From contig NZ_CP099546.1 in NCBI RefSeq assembly GCF_023973145.1, positions 3,162,001 to 3,226,000 on the forward strand: a stretch of 64,000 nucleotides of DNA, written 5' to 3'. This stretch comes from Natronosalvus vescus. GTDB taxonomy: Archaea > Halobacteriota > Halobacteria > Halobacteriales > Natrialbaceae. The notes below the pieces were generated by a model that searched no databases, was not told the origin of the DNA, and was given only the letters and a program-made list of their open reading frames with translations. A program made the translations under genes and the position numbers. Of the stretch, positions 18,546 to 26,556 are shown in pieces; position 1 is the first letter of the stretch; the number at the start of each line of letters is the position of its first letter.

Positions 18546-19205
18546 TCATGCACCTGCCAGATACAGCTGTCCGATCCCGGCGGCGATCAGGACGATCCCG
18601 GCGATCCTGACGATGCAGCCCGTGGCGTTTCGCGTCCACTGCGAGCCGACGTCGTATCCAACCGCCGTTGCCACGGTGACCGAGAGCATGAGAACGCCGA
18701 ATCCACCAGCATAGGAGCCGAGAACGAGCGCCGTCTCGAGGGGTGCCATCGTCACCGATCGAAGGGCGAGCGCGAGAAATACCGGTAGTACGCAGGCGGT
18801 CGCCGCCAGCGCATACATCCCGCCGAAGACGGCGAAGCCCCAGCGACTCGAGCGCCGCTCGGGCAAGAGGACGTGGATCGAACCCGTTCCGCCCCAGAGA
18901 ACCCACGCCCCCAGCAGGATCAGGGCGAGGCCGACCCCGTACTCGAGAAACGGGAGAACTCGTGCGAGCGCTTCGCCGAACACGAGCGCGACTGCCGAGA
19001 GGGCCACCAACACGGTGGTGGCGCCGGCTGCGGCGGCAAGGCCACGCACTACGGCCCCGCCGAGGGGCGGGCTGTTCTCGCCCGTCGAAGCGACATAGTA
19101 GCTAACGTATCCGGGCAACAGGGCGTACGAACAGGGCGCGAAGAACGTGGCGACACCGATGCCCAGCGCGAACAGTATCGTGCCGATGAGTTCTCCACCG
19201 AACAT
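18546..19205 (-). CDS. ccdA: CcdA/DsbD-type thiol-disulfide membrane transporter
   Basis: The 219-residue product has six hydrophobic segments and the two redox cysteines of CcdA proteins, in FFAPCSYALLPGYVSYY and LAATACVLPVFLAL. It would carry electrons from cytoplasmic thioredoxin across the membrane to extracytoplasmic partners, here most likely the TlpA and Sco proteins encoded directly upstream. An alternative GTG at 19211 overlaps the TlpA stop (GTGA); either start implies coupling. Confidence 0.85.
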   Translation of the reverse strand: MFGGELIGTILFALGIGVATFFAPCSYALLPGYVSYYVASTGENSPPLGGAVVRGLAAAAGATTVLVALSAVALVFGEALARVLPFLEYGVGLALILLGAWVLWGGTGSIHVLLPERRSSRWGFAVFGGMYALAATACVLPVFLALALRSVTMAPLETALVLGSYAGGFGVLMLSVTVATAVGYDVGSQWTRNATGCIVRIAGIVLIAAGIGQLYLAGA

Positions 19206-19207
19206 TG

Positions 19208-19759
19208 TCACACCCCGTCCACTGCGCGCTCGATCGGCTCCAGGAGTTCGTCGACGGACTTGTAGCCGCGGCCAGCGTATCGAATCGCATTCGAGTCGTC
19301 CAGCACGTACGTGTAGGGGACGCCCGAGGCGTCGAGCGCCTCGGTCAACGCGAGATCGTTATCGAGGGCGACCGACCACCGCCCGTCGTGGTCGATCCAC
19401 CAGGTTGCCACGTCCGATCTGGTGACGGTTCGACCGACCGGTTCGTTCGTCACTGAGAGAAACTGGACGTCGGGATGTTGGCCAATATCGTCGTACACCG
19501 CCCCCATCGGCTCCATCTGTTCGGCGCAGACGCCACACCAGGTCGCGAAGAACTCGAGAACCGTCACGTTGCCACGTTCGGGGACGGACAGTGTCCCAGC
19601 TTGGCTTCCGGGAGCGTCGATGGTCTCGAGTTCGATCGGTTCGACCGTCGCGGCCAAGCCGAGCGGGTCGATGTACCCCGTCGCGTACGCGGCCCCGACC
19701 CCGCTTGCACCGAGTGCGGCGGCTCCGGCGAGGAGGTCGCGTCGTCGCACCCTCACCAC
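19208..19759 (-). CDS. exported TlpA-like thioredoxin
   Basis: The 183-residue protein has a twin-arginine leader (VRRRDLLAGAAALGASG) and a thioredoxin fold with active site FFATWCGVC (C75, C78) and the cis-Pro loop ASGVPYTYVLDD. It probably keeps cysteines of cytochrome c or Cu-site proteins reduced outside the membrane. It overlaps the Sco gene upstream by a few bases (GTG start inside the Sco end) and CcdA downstream, so the three form an operon. Confidence 0.87.
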   Translation of the reverse strand: MVRVRRRDLLAGAAALGASGVGAAYATGYIDPLGLAATVEPIELETIDAPGSQAGTLSVPERGNVTVLEFFATWCGVCAEQMEPMGAVYDDIGQHPDVQFLSVTNEPVGRTVTRSDVATWWIDHDGRWSVALDNDLALTEALDASGVPYTYVLDDSNAIRYAGRGYKSVDELLEPIERAVDGV

Positions 19760-20478
19760 CCCTCGACCACTGTCCGGGCGTCCTCCACGACCGTCGACGG
19801 TGGCGGAACGTCGCCGGAGTATGCCCGCTCGACGTAGCCGTCCTTGTTGGCGAGGATGAGCAGCGTCGTGTGCATAAATTCCATGTCCATCATCTCCCCT
19901 TCCGAATCGGACTCGGCGTCCTCCGTTGATTCGAACATACAGCCGAACGTCTCCTCGACGACCTCTGTTGCTCGCTCCGGTGACTCGGGACGGAGCGTGT
20001 ACCAGTTATCGAGCTCCCGGTCGACGCCGTGGCGTTCCTCGTACTCACCGAGTATGTCCGGGGTATCGTATTCGGGATCGAAAGTGATCGGCATGAACGC
20101 CACCTCGTCGGCGTACTCGTTGCTAATCGAATCGTCCTGAACGTGTCTGAGCGAGGCCATCAGCCCCGGACACGCCCCCGGACAGCGGGTGAAGATGAAC
20201 GTAAAGAGGGTATGCCGTTCGCCAGTGAACGCCGTCGTCGTCACCGACCGCTCGAGCAGCGGCGCCGGCACCGTCGCTTCTGGAATTCGGTCGCCGTATA
20301 TTGGCCAGGGAACGTCGGCCTCGACCGTTCGCTCGTGAGCGTCCGGCTCGTCGAGGACGACGTTCTCGTTACTCGACCCCTGCCCGAGGCAACCGGCGGT
20401 TCCGGCCACGGCCGTTGCGGCGGTCACCCGGAGGAACGTCCGTCTATCCACCGTCGAGGGACTCGAGTGCGTGTTCAT
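19753..20478 (-). CDS. Sco1/SenC-family copper chaperone lipoprotein
   Basis: The 241-residue protein has a twin-arginine signal (DRRTFLRVTAA) with lipobox Cys30 (GTAGC). It shows the Sco copper site: Cys99-x3-Cys103 in FIFTRCPGACPG and a distal His203 (FMHTTLL). Sco proteins deliver or reduce copper for the Cu-A site of cytochrome oxidase; here it could also serve the nearby NirK. An acidic insert (about 186-200) precedes the His strand. The ATG at 20478 is chosen because it puts the RR motif near the N-terminus. Confidence 0.88.
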   Translation of the reverse strand: MNTHSSPSTVDRRTFLRVTAATAVAGTAGCLGQGSSNENVVLDEPDAHERTVEADVPWPIYGDRIPEATVPAPLLERSVTTTAFTGERHTLFTFIFTRCPGACPGLMASLRHVQDDSISNEYADEVAFMPITFDPEYDTPDILGEYEERHGVDRELDNWYTLRPESPERATEVVEETFGCMFESTEDAESDSEGEMMDMEFMHTTLLILANKDGYVERAYSGDVPPPSTVVEDARTVVEGW

Positions 20479-20712
20479 GGGTGAATAGAGGTTCATTCAC
20501 ACCTAATCCGTCTTCCTCGTTCCCGAGCAGCGGGAGACGGGACGAACATATTCGTGGCATCGTTCTCGAGTGGGTGATTGCTTGCCCGGTGCCGGGATGG
20601 CTTTCCCCGGTGGACGATTCCACGGTCGCCATCGCCGATTCCGGTCGTCGGCGGTCAGCCCATTGAATGTACAAGGGAGAGACCGAATTATCGAGTCGAC
20701 AAATCGTCCGTT

Positions 20713-21054
20713 ATGACGACGTACTACCTACACGAACCCGAGTTTTCGGGAACGACGACCGATGAGTGGGACGACCCGCAACTCGAGGATTTCCACACCG
20801 ACGATCTGAGCGACGTCTCGAGCCACTTCTTCCTCTCGGTATCGGGTTTTCCGCCAGAGATTTTTACCGACTGCAAACTCCCCGTGGTCGATCCGGATGG
20901 AAACCTGAACAAAAACGCACTCGCGACGGCGAAAAGCGGTGGGCGCGGCGTCGGTGTGGTGAACGACATCGACGAGGAGACGAAAACGGCGGTCGAGAAC
21001 CTGATCGAAGACCTGGCCAACGAACACTTCGAAGACGCCGACTTCGGCGACTGA
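20713..21054 (+). CDS. conserved-looking acidic haloarchaeal protein of unknown function
   Basis: The 113-residue product is strongly acidic, with pieces TDEWDDPQLEDFHTDDLS, SSHFFLSVSGFPPEIFTDCKLPV and KSGGRGVGVVNDIDEETK. It is predicted soluble and cytoplasmic, with no signal or Cys pair. It is the only plus-strand gene among the minus-strand copper-enzyme genes. I do not recognise the family; the coherent composition and codon use suggest a real gene. Confidence 0.65.
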   Translation: MTTYYLHEPEFSGTTTDEWDDPQLEDFHTDDLSDVSSHFFLSVSGFPPEIFTDCKLPVVDPDGNLNKNALATAKSGGRGVGVVNDIDEETKTAVENLIEDLANEHFEDADFGD

Positions 21055-21096
21055 GGCGGTCAGAGAACGCGCGTGAGTCGTGATCGGTGAAGAGAG

Positions 21097-21687
21097 CTAC
21101 GGCCCCGCCTCGAGGACGGGTTTCGTCTCCACGTTGAACCCATCGATACCCGTCTGCACTCGAGTGGGGAGCGCTGGCTGTGGGTCAGTCAGCCCCGGTT
21201 CCGTCTCGGGGTTGGGCCAGCCGACGACGACCCGGCCGATCCCCCCGGCCACTTCGTGGGACGTACAGACGTGGCGCGTGTCGGCGTAATCGTACACCCC
21301 CTCCACGTCGAACGTCCGCTCGAACGTGTGTCCCTCGAGTCTGAGCTGGGAGCTCGCCCAGGGCTCGGCCTCGTCGGGGATCCGCTGTGGGCCGTGTGTA
21401 TCCGGGTGATACGAAGTGACGTCGTGTCGCCCGTCTTCGTTGACCCACGTCACGGTGGCGCCGACGGTGACGTGCACGATCGTGGCCATGAACTGCGGGT
21501 ACGGGGTGGACGTGACGCGAACTTCGACCGCGTCGGCCGGCGATCCCAGCTCCCCGGTACCGTCAGCGGACTGGCTCGGTTCGGATTCGTTTCCGTTGCT
21601 CTCGAGAGTACCGAGACAGCCCGCGAGGGCGGATGCGAGGCCGGTTCCGGTCAGGGCGAGCGTCCTACGGCGGGAGAGCGGTGACAT
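21097..21687 (-). CDS. halocyanin-like blue-copper lipoprotein lacking the axial Met
   Basis: The 196-residue protein has a twin-arginine lipoprotein leader (SRRRTLALTGTGLASALAGC, Cys24) and a plastocyanin fold. Candidate ligands are His88 (EDGRHDV), Cys141 and His144 (HVCTSHEVAGGI). Where plastocyanin-type proteins have the axial Met, here there is Gly149 or Ile150. It probably shuttles electrons between the respiratory chain and the nitrite reductase encoded just upstream (37 bp gap), though a non-copper or altered-potential site is possible. Confidence 0.75.
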   Translation of the reverse strand: MSPLSRRRTLALTGTGLASALAGCLGTLESNGNESEPSQSADGTGELGSPADAVEVRVTSTPYPQFMATIVHVTVGATVTWVNEDGRHDVTSYHPDTHGPQRIPDEAEPWASSQLRLEGHTFERTFDVEGVYDYADTRHVCTSHEVAGGIGRVVVGWPNPETEPGLTDPQPALPTRVQTGIDGFNVETKPVLEAGP

Positions 21688-21724
21688 GGTGATGAAACGT
21701 GTCGGCCGTGGTCTGTGTGCGATT

Positions 21725-22855
21725 CTACTCGGGGTTGTCGTCGTAGATCTCGGTGTTGGGTTCACCCTGGACGTCGATGACGGCGAGGGCACCCTTGTGG
21801 ACGACCCGCGAGAGCGCGTGATCGACGATCTTGACAGGGCCGGGGACGTGCAGTTCCATCTCCCCGACGGCGACGGTACCGGGGGCGACCGGGGTCGTTT
21901 CGACGTATCGTGCGGGATCCGAGAGCAGATCGCCGTCGCGGTACAGGTTGCTCCAGACGTTCCCGATCGGATGCCAGGCGGTGGTGAGATTCGGGCCACC
22001 AACGGCCTGGTACACGCGAACGGTCTCGCCAACTTCGGCCGTGACGGGGCCGTGTGCGCCGTTCGGGGTGAAGCCGTAGGCCTCTCCGTTCAGCAGCACG
22101 TAGGTGGGGTCTTCGTCCCTCGAGGACTGGGTATCCCAGCTGTGGTGGCCTTCCTCACCAGGCTGGCCGTTCGTGTACAGCTCGTGTTGGCCGAAGTAGA
22201 ACTCCCGGTCGACCTCTGGGAGTCCGTCTTCGGGTTCGACGAGGATCGCACCAAACATCCCGGCGCTGATGTGGTGATCCATGTTCGGCACCGCACAGTG
22301 GTAGATGTGGACACCGGGGTACTTTGTCTGGAAGCGCAGTCGGGTGGGCTCGTCACCCGGGGCAATTGTCGTGGCTTCAGCACCCCCACCCGGCCCGTAC
22401 ACCGCGTGGAAGTCGATGTTGTGCATGTCGATGTTGTACTCGTCGGGCACCTCGAAGGTGAGGTCGATCGTGTCACCCTGGCGAACGCGGTACATCGGGC
22501 CGGGAATCTGGCCCTCGTAGGTCATGTAGTCGAAGGTGACACCCGGTTCGACTTCCGCAGTCGCTTCGATGCACTGAATCGTCAGGTCGTGCGTACGCGG
22601 CTCGTCCCAATCGACCGGCCCGGGCACGTCCGTTGGATCGGCCGCGATGTGATCGACGTCGACTGCCTTGGCGTCAGGTAACGACTCGACGGCGTCGGAG
22701 GTCGATCCACCCTCGTCACCGCCGTTGCCGGTTCCGTTCCCGTTGCCATTGCCATTGCCGTTCGTTTCTCCGCCTATGCACCCAGCAATTGCAACTGCAC
22801 CAGTGACACCGAGTCCCTGCAGGAACCGGCGTCTGTTTGTATTTCGGTGAGTCAT
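21725..22855 (-). CDS. nirK: copper-containing nitrite reductase
   Basis: The 376-residue exported protein (twin-arginine lipoprotein leader with AGC, then a Gly/Asn linker) has two cupredoxin domains. Type 1 copper ligands are H145, C187, H195 and M200. Type 2 ligands are H150, H186 and H346. The catalytic residues D148, H295 and I297 are all present at the spacing of well-studied NirK proteins. It reduces nitrite to nitric oxide on the outer face. The ATG at 22855 is used rather than a GTG 9 nt upstream. A palindrome lies near its predicted transcription start. Confidence 0.92.
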   Translation of the reverse strand: MTHRNTNRRRFLQGLGVTGAVAIAGCIGGETNGNGNGNGNGTGNGGDEGGSTSDAVESLPDAKAVDVDHIAADPTDVPGPVDWDEPRTHDLTIQCIEATAEVEPGVTFDYMTYEGQIPGPMYRVRQGDTIDLTFEVPDEYNIDMHNIDFHAVYGPGGGAEATTIAPGDEPTRLRFQTKYPGVHIYHCAVPNMDHHISAGMFGAILVEPEDGLPEVDREFYFGQHELYTNGQPGEEGHHSWDTQSSRDEDPTYVLLNGEAYGFTPNGAHGPVTAEVGETVRVYQAVGGPNLTTAWHPIGNVWSNLYRDGDLLSDPARYVETTPVAPGTVAVGEMELHVPGPVKIVDHALSRVVHKGALAVIDVQGEPNTEIYDDNPE

Positions 22856-22922
22856 TGTCCTCACTCTCGAGTAGGTTACGACGATCGTTCAATAGTGGAG
22901 ATGATTCCCGCCGAATGGAAAT

Positions 22923-22934
22923 ACCTCCGGAGGT
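22923..22934. promoter_or_regulatory. perfect 12-bp palindrome near the nirK transcription start
   Basis: ACCTCCGGAGGT is a perfect palindrome 68-79 nt upstream of the nirK ATG. A minus-strand TATA-like box (attattta) lies at about 22950-22957, so the palindrome falls where transcription should start, a position that suits a repressor operator. Seen by eye; no binding factor is known to me. Confidence 0.45.
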
Positions 22935-22948
22935 GTTCGGACAGGTGT

Positions 22949-22958
22949 TTAAATAATT
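22949..22958 (-). promoter_or_regulatory. TATA-like box for nirK
   Basis: The minus strand reads aaattattta in an AT-rich island. Initiation about 25 nt downstream would fall near 22925-22930, giving nirK a leader of roughly 70 nt. Confidence 0.45.
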
Positions 22959-23109
22959 TGTACCACCCCGTTATACGGGTGTCAACATTATACCGAAAAA
23001 CTCGATTTCAGCGAGTGGAGTGCGAATGCCCGTGAGTTTGCAACGAAAACAGATTGCGTCATTCGGTGAATAACTCCGACCTCTAGGCTCGGGGTTATCT
23101 CCCTGCGCT

Positions 23110-23213
23110 GCATATAGTGGATACCAAACACGACCGAACCGGCCACGCCGACGAGGAAGTGGATACCGAGGGCGAGCCGTGAGATGGCGACAAATGCGTA
23201 CGGAATCCGCAAA
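23110..23213 (-). pseudogene. PAP2 phosphatase fragment (third active-site motif region)
   Basis: Minus-strand translation gives AISRLALGIHFLVGVAGSVVFGI, closely matching the intact PAP2 protein encoded at 26772-27473 (SRLALGVHYLVDVVASVAFGI). The conserved Asp after the His is Gly here. No first or second PAP2 motif is found nearby, so this is a relic. Confidence 0.65.
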
Positions 23214-23382
23214 TAGCTCTGTGCAGTCGTGCTACGTTTGAACTAGGTGGGGTAGATCCGGAGTAACGAATTCGCTCGAGCGATGTGTTTTTCGTGGGTC
23301 TCGTCTGTGCTCAGTGGTTTTTCGAGTTTCTGGGTGACTCGAGTTCGTCTCATCGAGGGTGGCAAATCCCCTTCCTGAGGAG

Positions 23383-23410
23383 TTCATAATCGGTTTCCGT
23401 CTATCGATTT
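23383..23410 (+). repeat. 28-bp direct repeat, copy 1
   Basis: ttcataatcggtttccgtct and 8 more bases recur 179 bp downstream with three mismatches. It lies in non-coding sequence of the graveyard and could be the end of a lost element. Confidence 0.4.
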
Positions 23411-23561
23411 GGGGTGGGTAGTGGTGTCATTTGCATGAGGTGATGAAATCCTGCTTCAGGAGGGCACCTATAGCTGGAATTGGGTGTTGTGAGGCTTCTA
23501 TGGGGCGAATAGAGAGTGCAGATTAGTAACACGATTGAATAGTCAATGTGATGAAGTATAT

Positions 23562-23589
23562 TTCATAATCGGTTGCAGTCTATCGGTTT
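23562..23589 (+). repeat. 28-bp direct repeat, copy 2
   Basis: Second copy of the repeat at 23383-23410, same orientation, three substitutions. The intervening 150 bp show no coding signal. Confidence 0.4.
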
Positions 23590-24324
23590 CAGTGGTGAAA
23601 ATCAGGCGTTGTTACTCGAGATGGGGGCTGATTTCGTCGGTTTGAGCGCGTTCCTGTCGGGTTCCGTACCGTACTCGAGCGTGTCTCGAGGGGAATGTCG
23701 AGATTTAGAACCAGTGTCGGACTCGAGTGAGGTGGTCGAGACGGTCTTTCAGCGATGGTCTGAGGAGATGTGTATGTAGCCGAGATGGATGATTGACGGT
23801 TGTAAGCGCCCCCAGTGGAATAAATTGGGTAGAGGCGATTGCTTGAGTGTTTCAGTGATTCGTATTGGACTGTCGAATCGTGTGTGGATTGTCGTCGTTT
23901 CGCTTTGGCCCTCGATGCAACGAGTTCGGACACAGTTGATGAACTCACCAGAAGGGAGTTCCTACTCGAGTACCCTCGAGACCGCGCTCGTGACCCTGAA
24001 GCGGTTCCAGAACGGTGATCTTGCTCGAGTTTTTCGCCCCATGTTCCTAGTTCACCCTCAGACACCTCACAGCACACTAATTGCGGGCTTAATAGGCAAT
24101 TATGACTTCTAGGTACCTCATCAAATTCCTCGAAAACCGCTCTCGAGCGGTCTGCTGACCACATCCGGTGGACACCTCCACGAGATGCCGAACTCGAGTA
24201 TCACTACTGCTGTTTCTCCCATCCGGATTTTCGATCAATTTGGAACACGCAGCATCAACTCGAGGTGACGCCTCTCTTTTCACTCCCGATGATATCGTGA
24301 ACGTGGCAGAACCAGACGAGTAGT

Positions 24325-24372
24325 TCACTCCACATTTTTCAATTTCGTGATGATGACGTCCTCGTCGACCAT
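24325..24372 (-). pseudogene. HEPN (DUF86-like) gene start, decayed
   Basis: An ATG at 24370-24372 overlaps the ancestral MNT stop (TGATG). It encodes MVDEDVIITKLKNVE and then a TGA. This is the usual N-terminus of DUF86/HEPN toxins paired with MNT nucleotidyltransferases. The remainder further left is unrecognisable, so the toxin gene is dead. Confidence 0.55.
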
Positions 24373-24788
24373 CAAACGTCATCTTCAGCGAGGCGATCAA
24401 TGAACGATCGCCGTTCTTCGAGTCGGGATGCTTTCGAGTCCTCGACTCAATTTTTGAGGCGGCGCTGATCGGTGACTTTGACCGTCTCCTCTCCATAGAG
24501 AATCGTCCCCTCCTCGAGAGCGTTCAATGCAATTTCATCTGGCAACGCTTCGAGATAACTGACGTCGACGAACGCCTCTGCGTACCGCTGAAGTTTTGCA
24601 TCGATGCGGTTTCGCTGGCGAAATCGCTCGTGTCGAGTCCAGTCATCAGGGAAGCGAACACAAATATCGACATCAGAGGTGTCTGTTGGGTTCCCACTCG
24701 CATACGATCCGAACAAAATCGCATAGGTAACTTCCGTGGTTCGGATATAGTCACGAACTGCCTCGAGATCCACGGTGGTCTGTTCCAT
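24372..24788 (-). pseudogene. MNT-type nucleotidyltransferase (antitoxin-like), nonsense-truncated
   Basis: From ATG 24788 the frame encodes a minimal nucleotidyltransferase with AILFGSYASGNPTDTSDVDI (GSx10DxD active site) and stops at TGA 24447-24449 after 113 residues. The same frame continues for 24 more codons (..LEERRSFIDRLAEDDV) to a TGA overlapping the HEPN ATG, so the original protein was about 138 residues. The shortened form keeps the catalytic core and may still be active. MNT antitoxins AMPylate HEPN toxins in described systems; here the toxin is gone. Confidence 0.7.
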
Positions 24789-25497
24789 GAGTCCCCGTTT
24801 GTACGGGACTTGTTTATATATTCCTCGTGGAAAGGCACTGACTGCTCGAGGTTCTGGCCGTGTATCTGCCGTGGACAGTCGTCGTCTTCGGTGAAACGTG
24901 ACAGGCCGTCTTCTGTGATGACTGCCGAGGATTACTCGAGCGAACCACTTTCCAGCAACCACCCAACCAGTTCCAGTGCGTCGTTCAGTGATTCCAATGA
25001 GATGTCTGGCCCCCCTTGAGAGTGGTCACGCAGGGGTGTCCATGGTCACCCGATGACGTCAGCTGTCTCCAGTGGCTGTGTGTTCTCACTCGAGTGGCCT
25101 GCCTCACCGGGAATCTCCACATTCGTCGGAATAATCAGGCGGCGTTCGGTGTACTCGAGGCCGTTCTTTCGCTCACTGCATTTGCAGATGGCCAACCGAT
25201 TGTTCGAGAGCTCGAGGAGGGCGTCGATGGTTCTCTAAACGAGGTTCTTCGCTAGGAGTTACTGACGCCGCGCTCTTGATGGCGGCTCCCGTGATTGAGG
25301 TCGCTGGCTTTCCCGTCCTCCTTGATGCCCTTGCAGCCGTTCGTCCAGGGGTTGTCGCCCACATTCGTGTCTGTAGGCGCGTTCCACATTGAGCAAGCAA
25401 ATCTACGTTTCCGGAACGGCGTCACTGTCGCTTTCACCACTCTCCGTCACATGAGCGTACTACTAATATGTGGTTCTCGAATGTGGGTACCGGTAAC
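24789..25497. other. 0.7-kb stretch with fragments of unidentified genes
   Basis: No intact gene is seen. Two minus-strand fragments look protein-like. One ends near 24932 and contains PDISLESLNDALELVGWLLE. The other ends near 25252 and contains NPWTNGCKGIKEDGKASDLN. Both are cut short upstream. I could not assign either to a family; they are probably ends of decayed genes. Confidence 0.4.
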
Positions 25498-25896
25498 ATG
25501 ACCGCAGACACGTACTCTGTGATCGGTCTCGATGAAGCTGAAGAACGAACATCCCACGATTCGATTCCAGCCGTGAAGGCCCTCGGGTACGAACTGCGCG
25601 CTCGGAATAATCCACGTCCGCTCGAATCGCGCTTCAACTATTTCATCTACGACGAAGGACAGGCCATTCCACGACATAAACAGCGTGAACAGGAGGAGCT
25701 GTTTTTCGTCGTTAGCGGTCGTTGTCGATTTAAAGTTGATGGGGACGAGTTCGAGGTTGAAGCGAACGACTTCGTCGTTATCGACCCCGGCCCATGGCGA
25801 CAGATTACCGCGCTTGAGCCATCAGAAATTTTCGCTGTCGGCGCGCCGAACGTTCGTGATGATGCTGTCTTCGAGGGTGAGAATCCGTTCGACTGA
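25498..25896 (+). CDS. cupin-domain protein
   Basis: The 132-residue cupin has motif 1 PRHKQREQEELFFVVSG and motif 2 VEANDFVVIDPGPWRQI. Motif 1 has a single His (HKQ rather than HxH) and the second-motif His is replaced, so metal binding is doubtful, unlike the cupin at 9403. It may bind a ligand without metal. The ATG at 25498 is preferred over 25468 since it starts the conserved part. It is isolated among relics yet looks intact. Confidence 0.75.
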   Translation: MTADTYSVIGLDEAEERTSHDSIPAVKALGYELRARNNPRPLESRFNYFIYDEGQAIPRHKQREQEELFFVVSGRCRFKVDGDEFEVEANDFVVIDPGPWRQITALEPSEIFAVGAPNVRDDAVFEGENPFD

Positions 25897-25960
25897 ACCA
25901 ATCACCAGTGGACAATTAGAGGGGGTACAATGAGCTTCACAAGTGCGTTGGACTATGGGG

Positions 25961-26107
25961 TCGCTCGAGTCAGCGTCCGTCGAACGACCGGCAGTTCCAC
26001 TATTTGCCAGCCGATGACTGCCCCGACGGTGCCAATCAGGGCGAGAATGGGTCGAGCTTCGCCTCCGGTAGTAATCGTCCCGAGGAACGTGATTACGGAG
26101 TCTGCGT
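25961..26107 (-). pseudogene. PAP2 phosphatase C-terminal fragment
   Basis: Minus-strand translation contains GTVGAVIGWQIVELPVVRR, nearly identical to the C-terminus of the intact PAP2 gene at 26772 (GTVGAVIGWQLVELPVVRR), preceded by TTGGEARPILALI. Only about 48 codons are left and the active-site motifs are missing. It lies head-on to the SnoaL gene end, so the duplication was probably followed by deletion. Confidence 0.75.
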
Positions 26108-26124
26108 AAAATGGAAGAAGGATC

Positions 26125-26556
26125 TCAGTCGGTCGGCGGCTCCATCACACCGAGTTGCTGGAAGAAGTCAAGATTGTCCCAGTAGTTGAAGTCCTCGACG
26201 GCTTTCCCGTTCTCGAACCGATTGAGAGTCATCCCGGGGCTCTCGACGACGTTCCCGGTTGCCTCGATTCCCTCGATCTCCCCCTCGTGGGTGGCACGCC
26301 AGGTAAAGTGGGTGACGACGACGTCATCGTCGGAGAACATGTCGTGAACCTCGATCTCCGTGTCAGGAAACGCCTCCCTGTACGTCCGAATGTACTCTTT
26401 GTATCCATCGATCCCGCGAATCTCCGGTTGCCCAGGCAGGCGCAAGGCGACGTCCTCGGCCAGTACTTCGTCGAGTCCGTCGAGATCGTTGTCTTCGATG
26501 AGATCCCAGATCCGCTGCGTTACCTCTTTGTTGGTGACTTCGAATTCTGTTGCCAT
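26125..26556 (-). CDS. SnoaL-like ester cyclase / nuclear-transport-factor-2-fold protein
   Basis: The 143-residue product has the cone-shaped NTF2-like pattern: an N-terminal helix (NKEVTQRIWDLIEDNDLDGLDEVLAEDVALRLPG), GIDGYKEYIRTYREAFPD, THFTWRATHEGEIEGI and a C-terminal NRFENGKAVEDFNYWDNLDFFQQLGV. It is most like the SnoaL polyketide cyclase/ester cyclase group, which in haloarchaea has no proven substrate. The frame is intact and the gene is flanked by PAP2 copies. Confidence 0.85.
   Translation of the reverse strand: MATEFEVTNKEVTQRIWDLIEDNDLDGLDEVLAEDVALRLPGQPEIRGIDGYKEYIRTYREAFPDTEIEVHDMFSDDDVVVTHFTWRATHEGEIEGIEATGNVVESPGMTLNRFENGKAVEDFNYWDNLDFFQQLGVMEPPTD

Larger units (their letters stand above)
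23214..24324. other. 1.1-kb stretch without a recognisable gene
   Basis: Several open frames of 60-190 codons exist on both strands, but none shows haloarchaeal amino-acid composition or a known motif. They are Ser/Arg-rich, as expected from reading GC-rich DNA out of frame. Apart from the 28-bp direct repeats I see only degenerate sequence, probably decayed mobile or accessory genes. Confidence 0.5.

Noticed and set aside
21416-22681. 421-codon plus-strand frame opposite nirK and halocyanin
   Set aside because: Complement of two well-supported genes; mirror-image codon composition, no motif.
23589-24164. 191-codon minus-strand frame in the graveyard
   Set aside because: Ser/Arg/Thr-rich with no homology I can recognise; fails the acidic composition expected here, so treated as non-coding.
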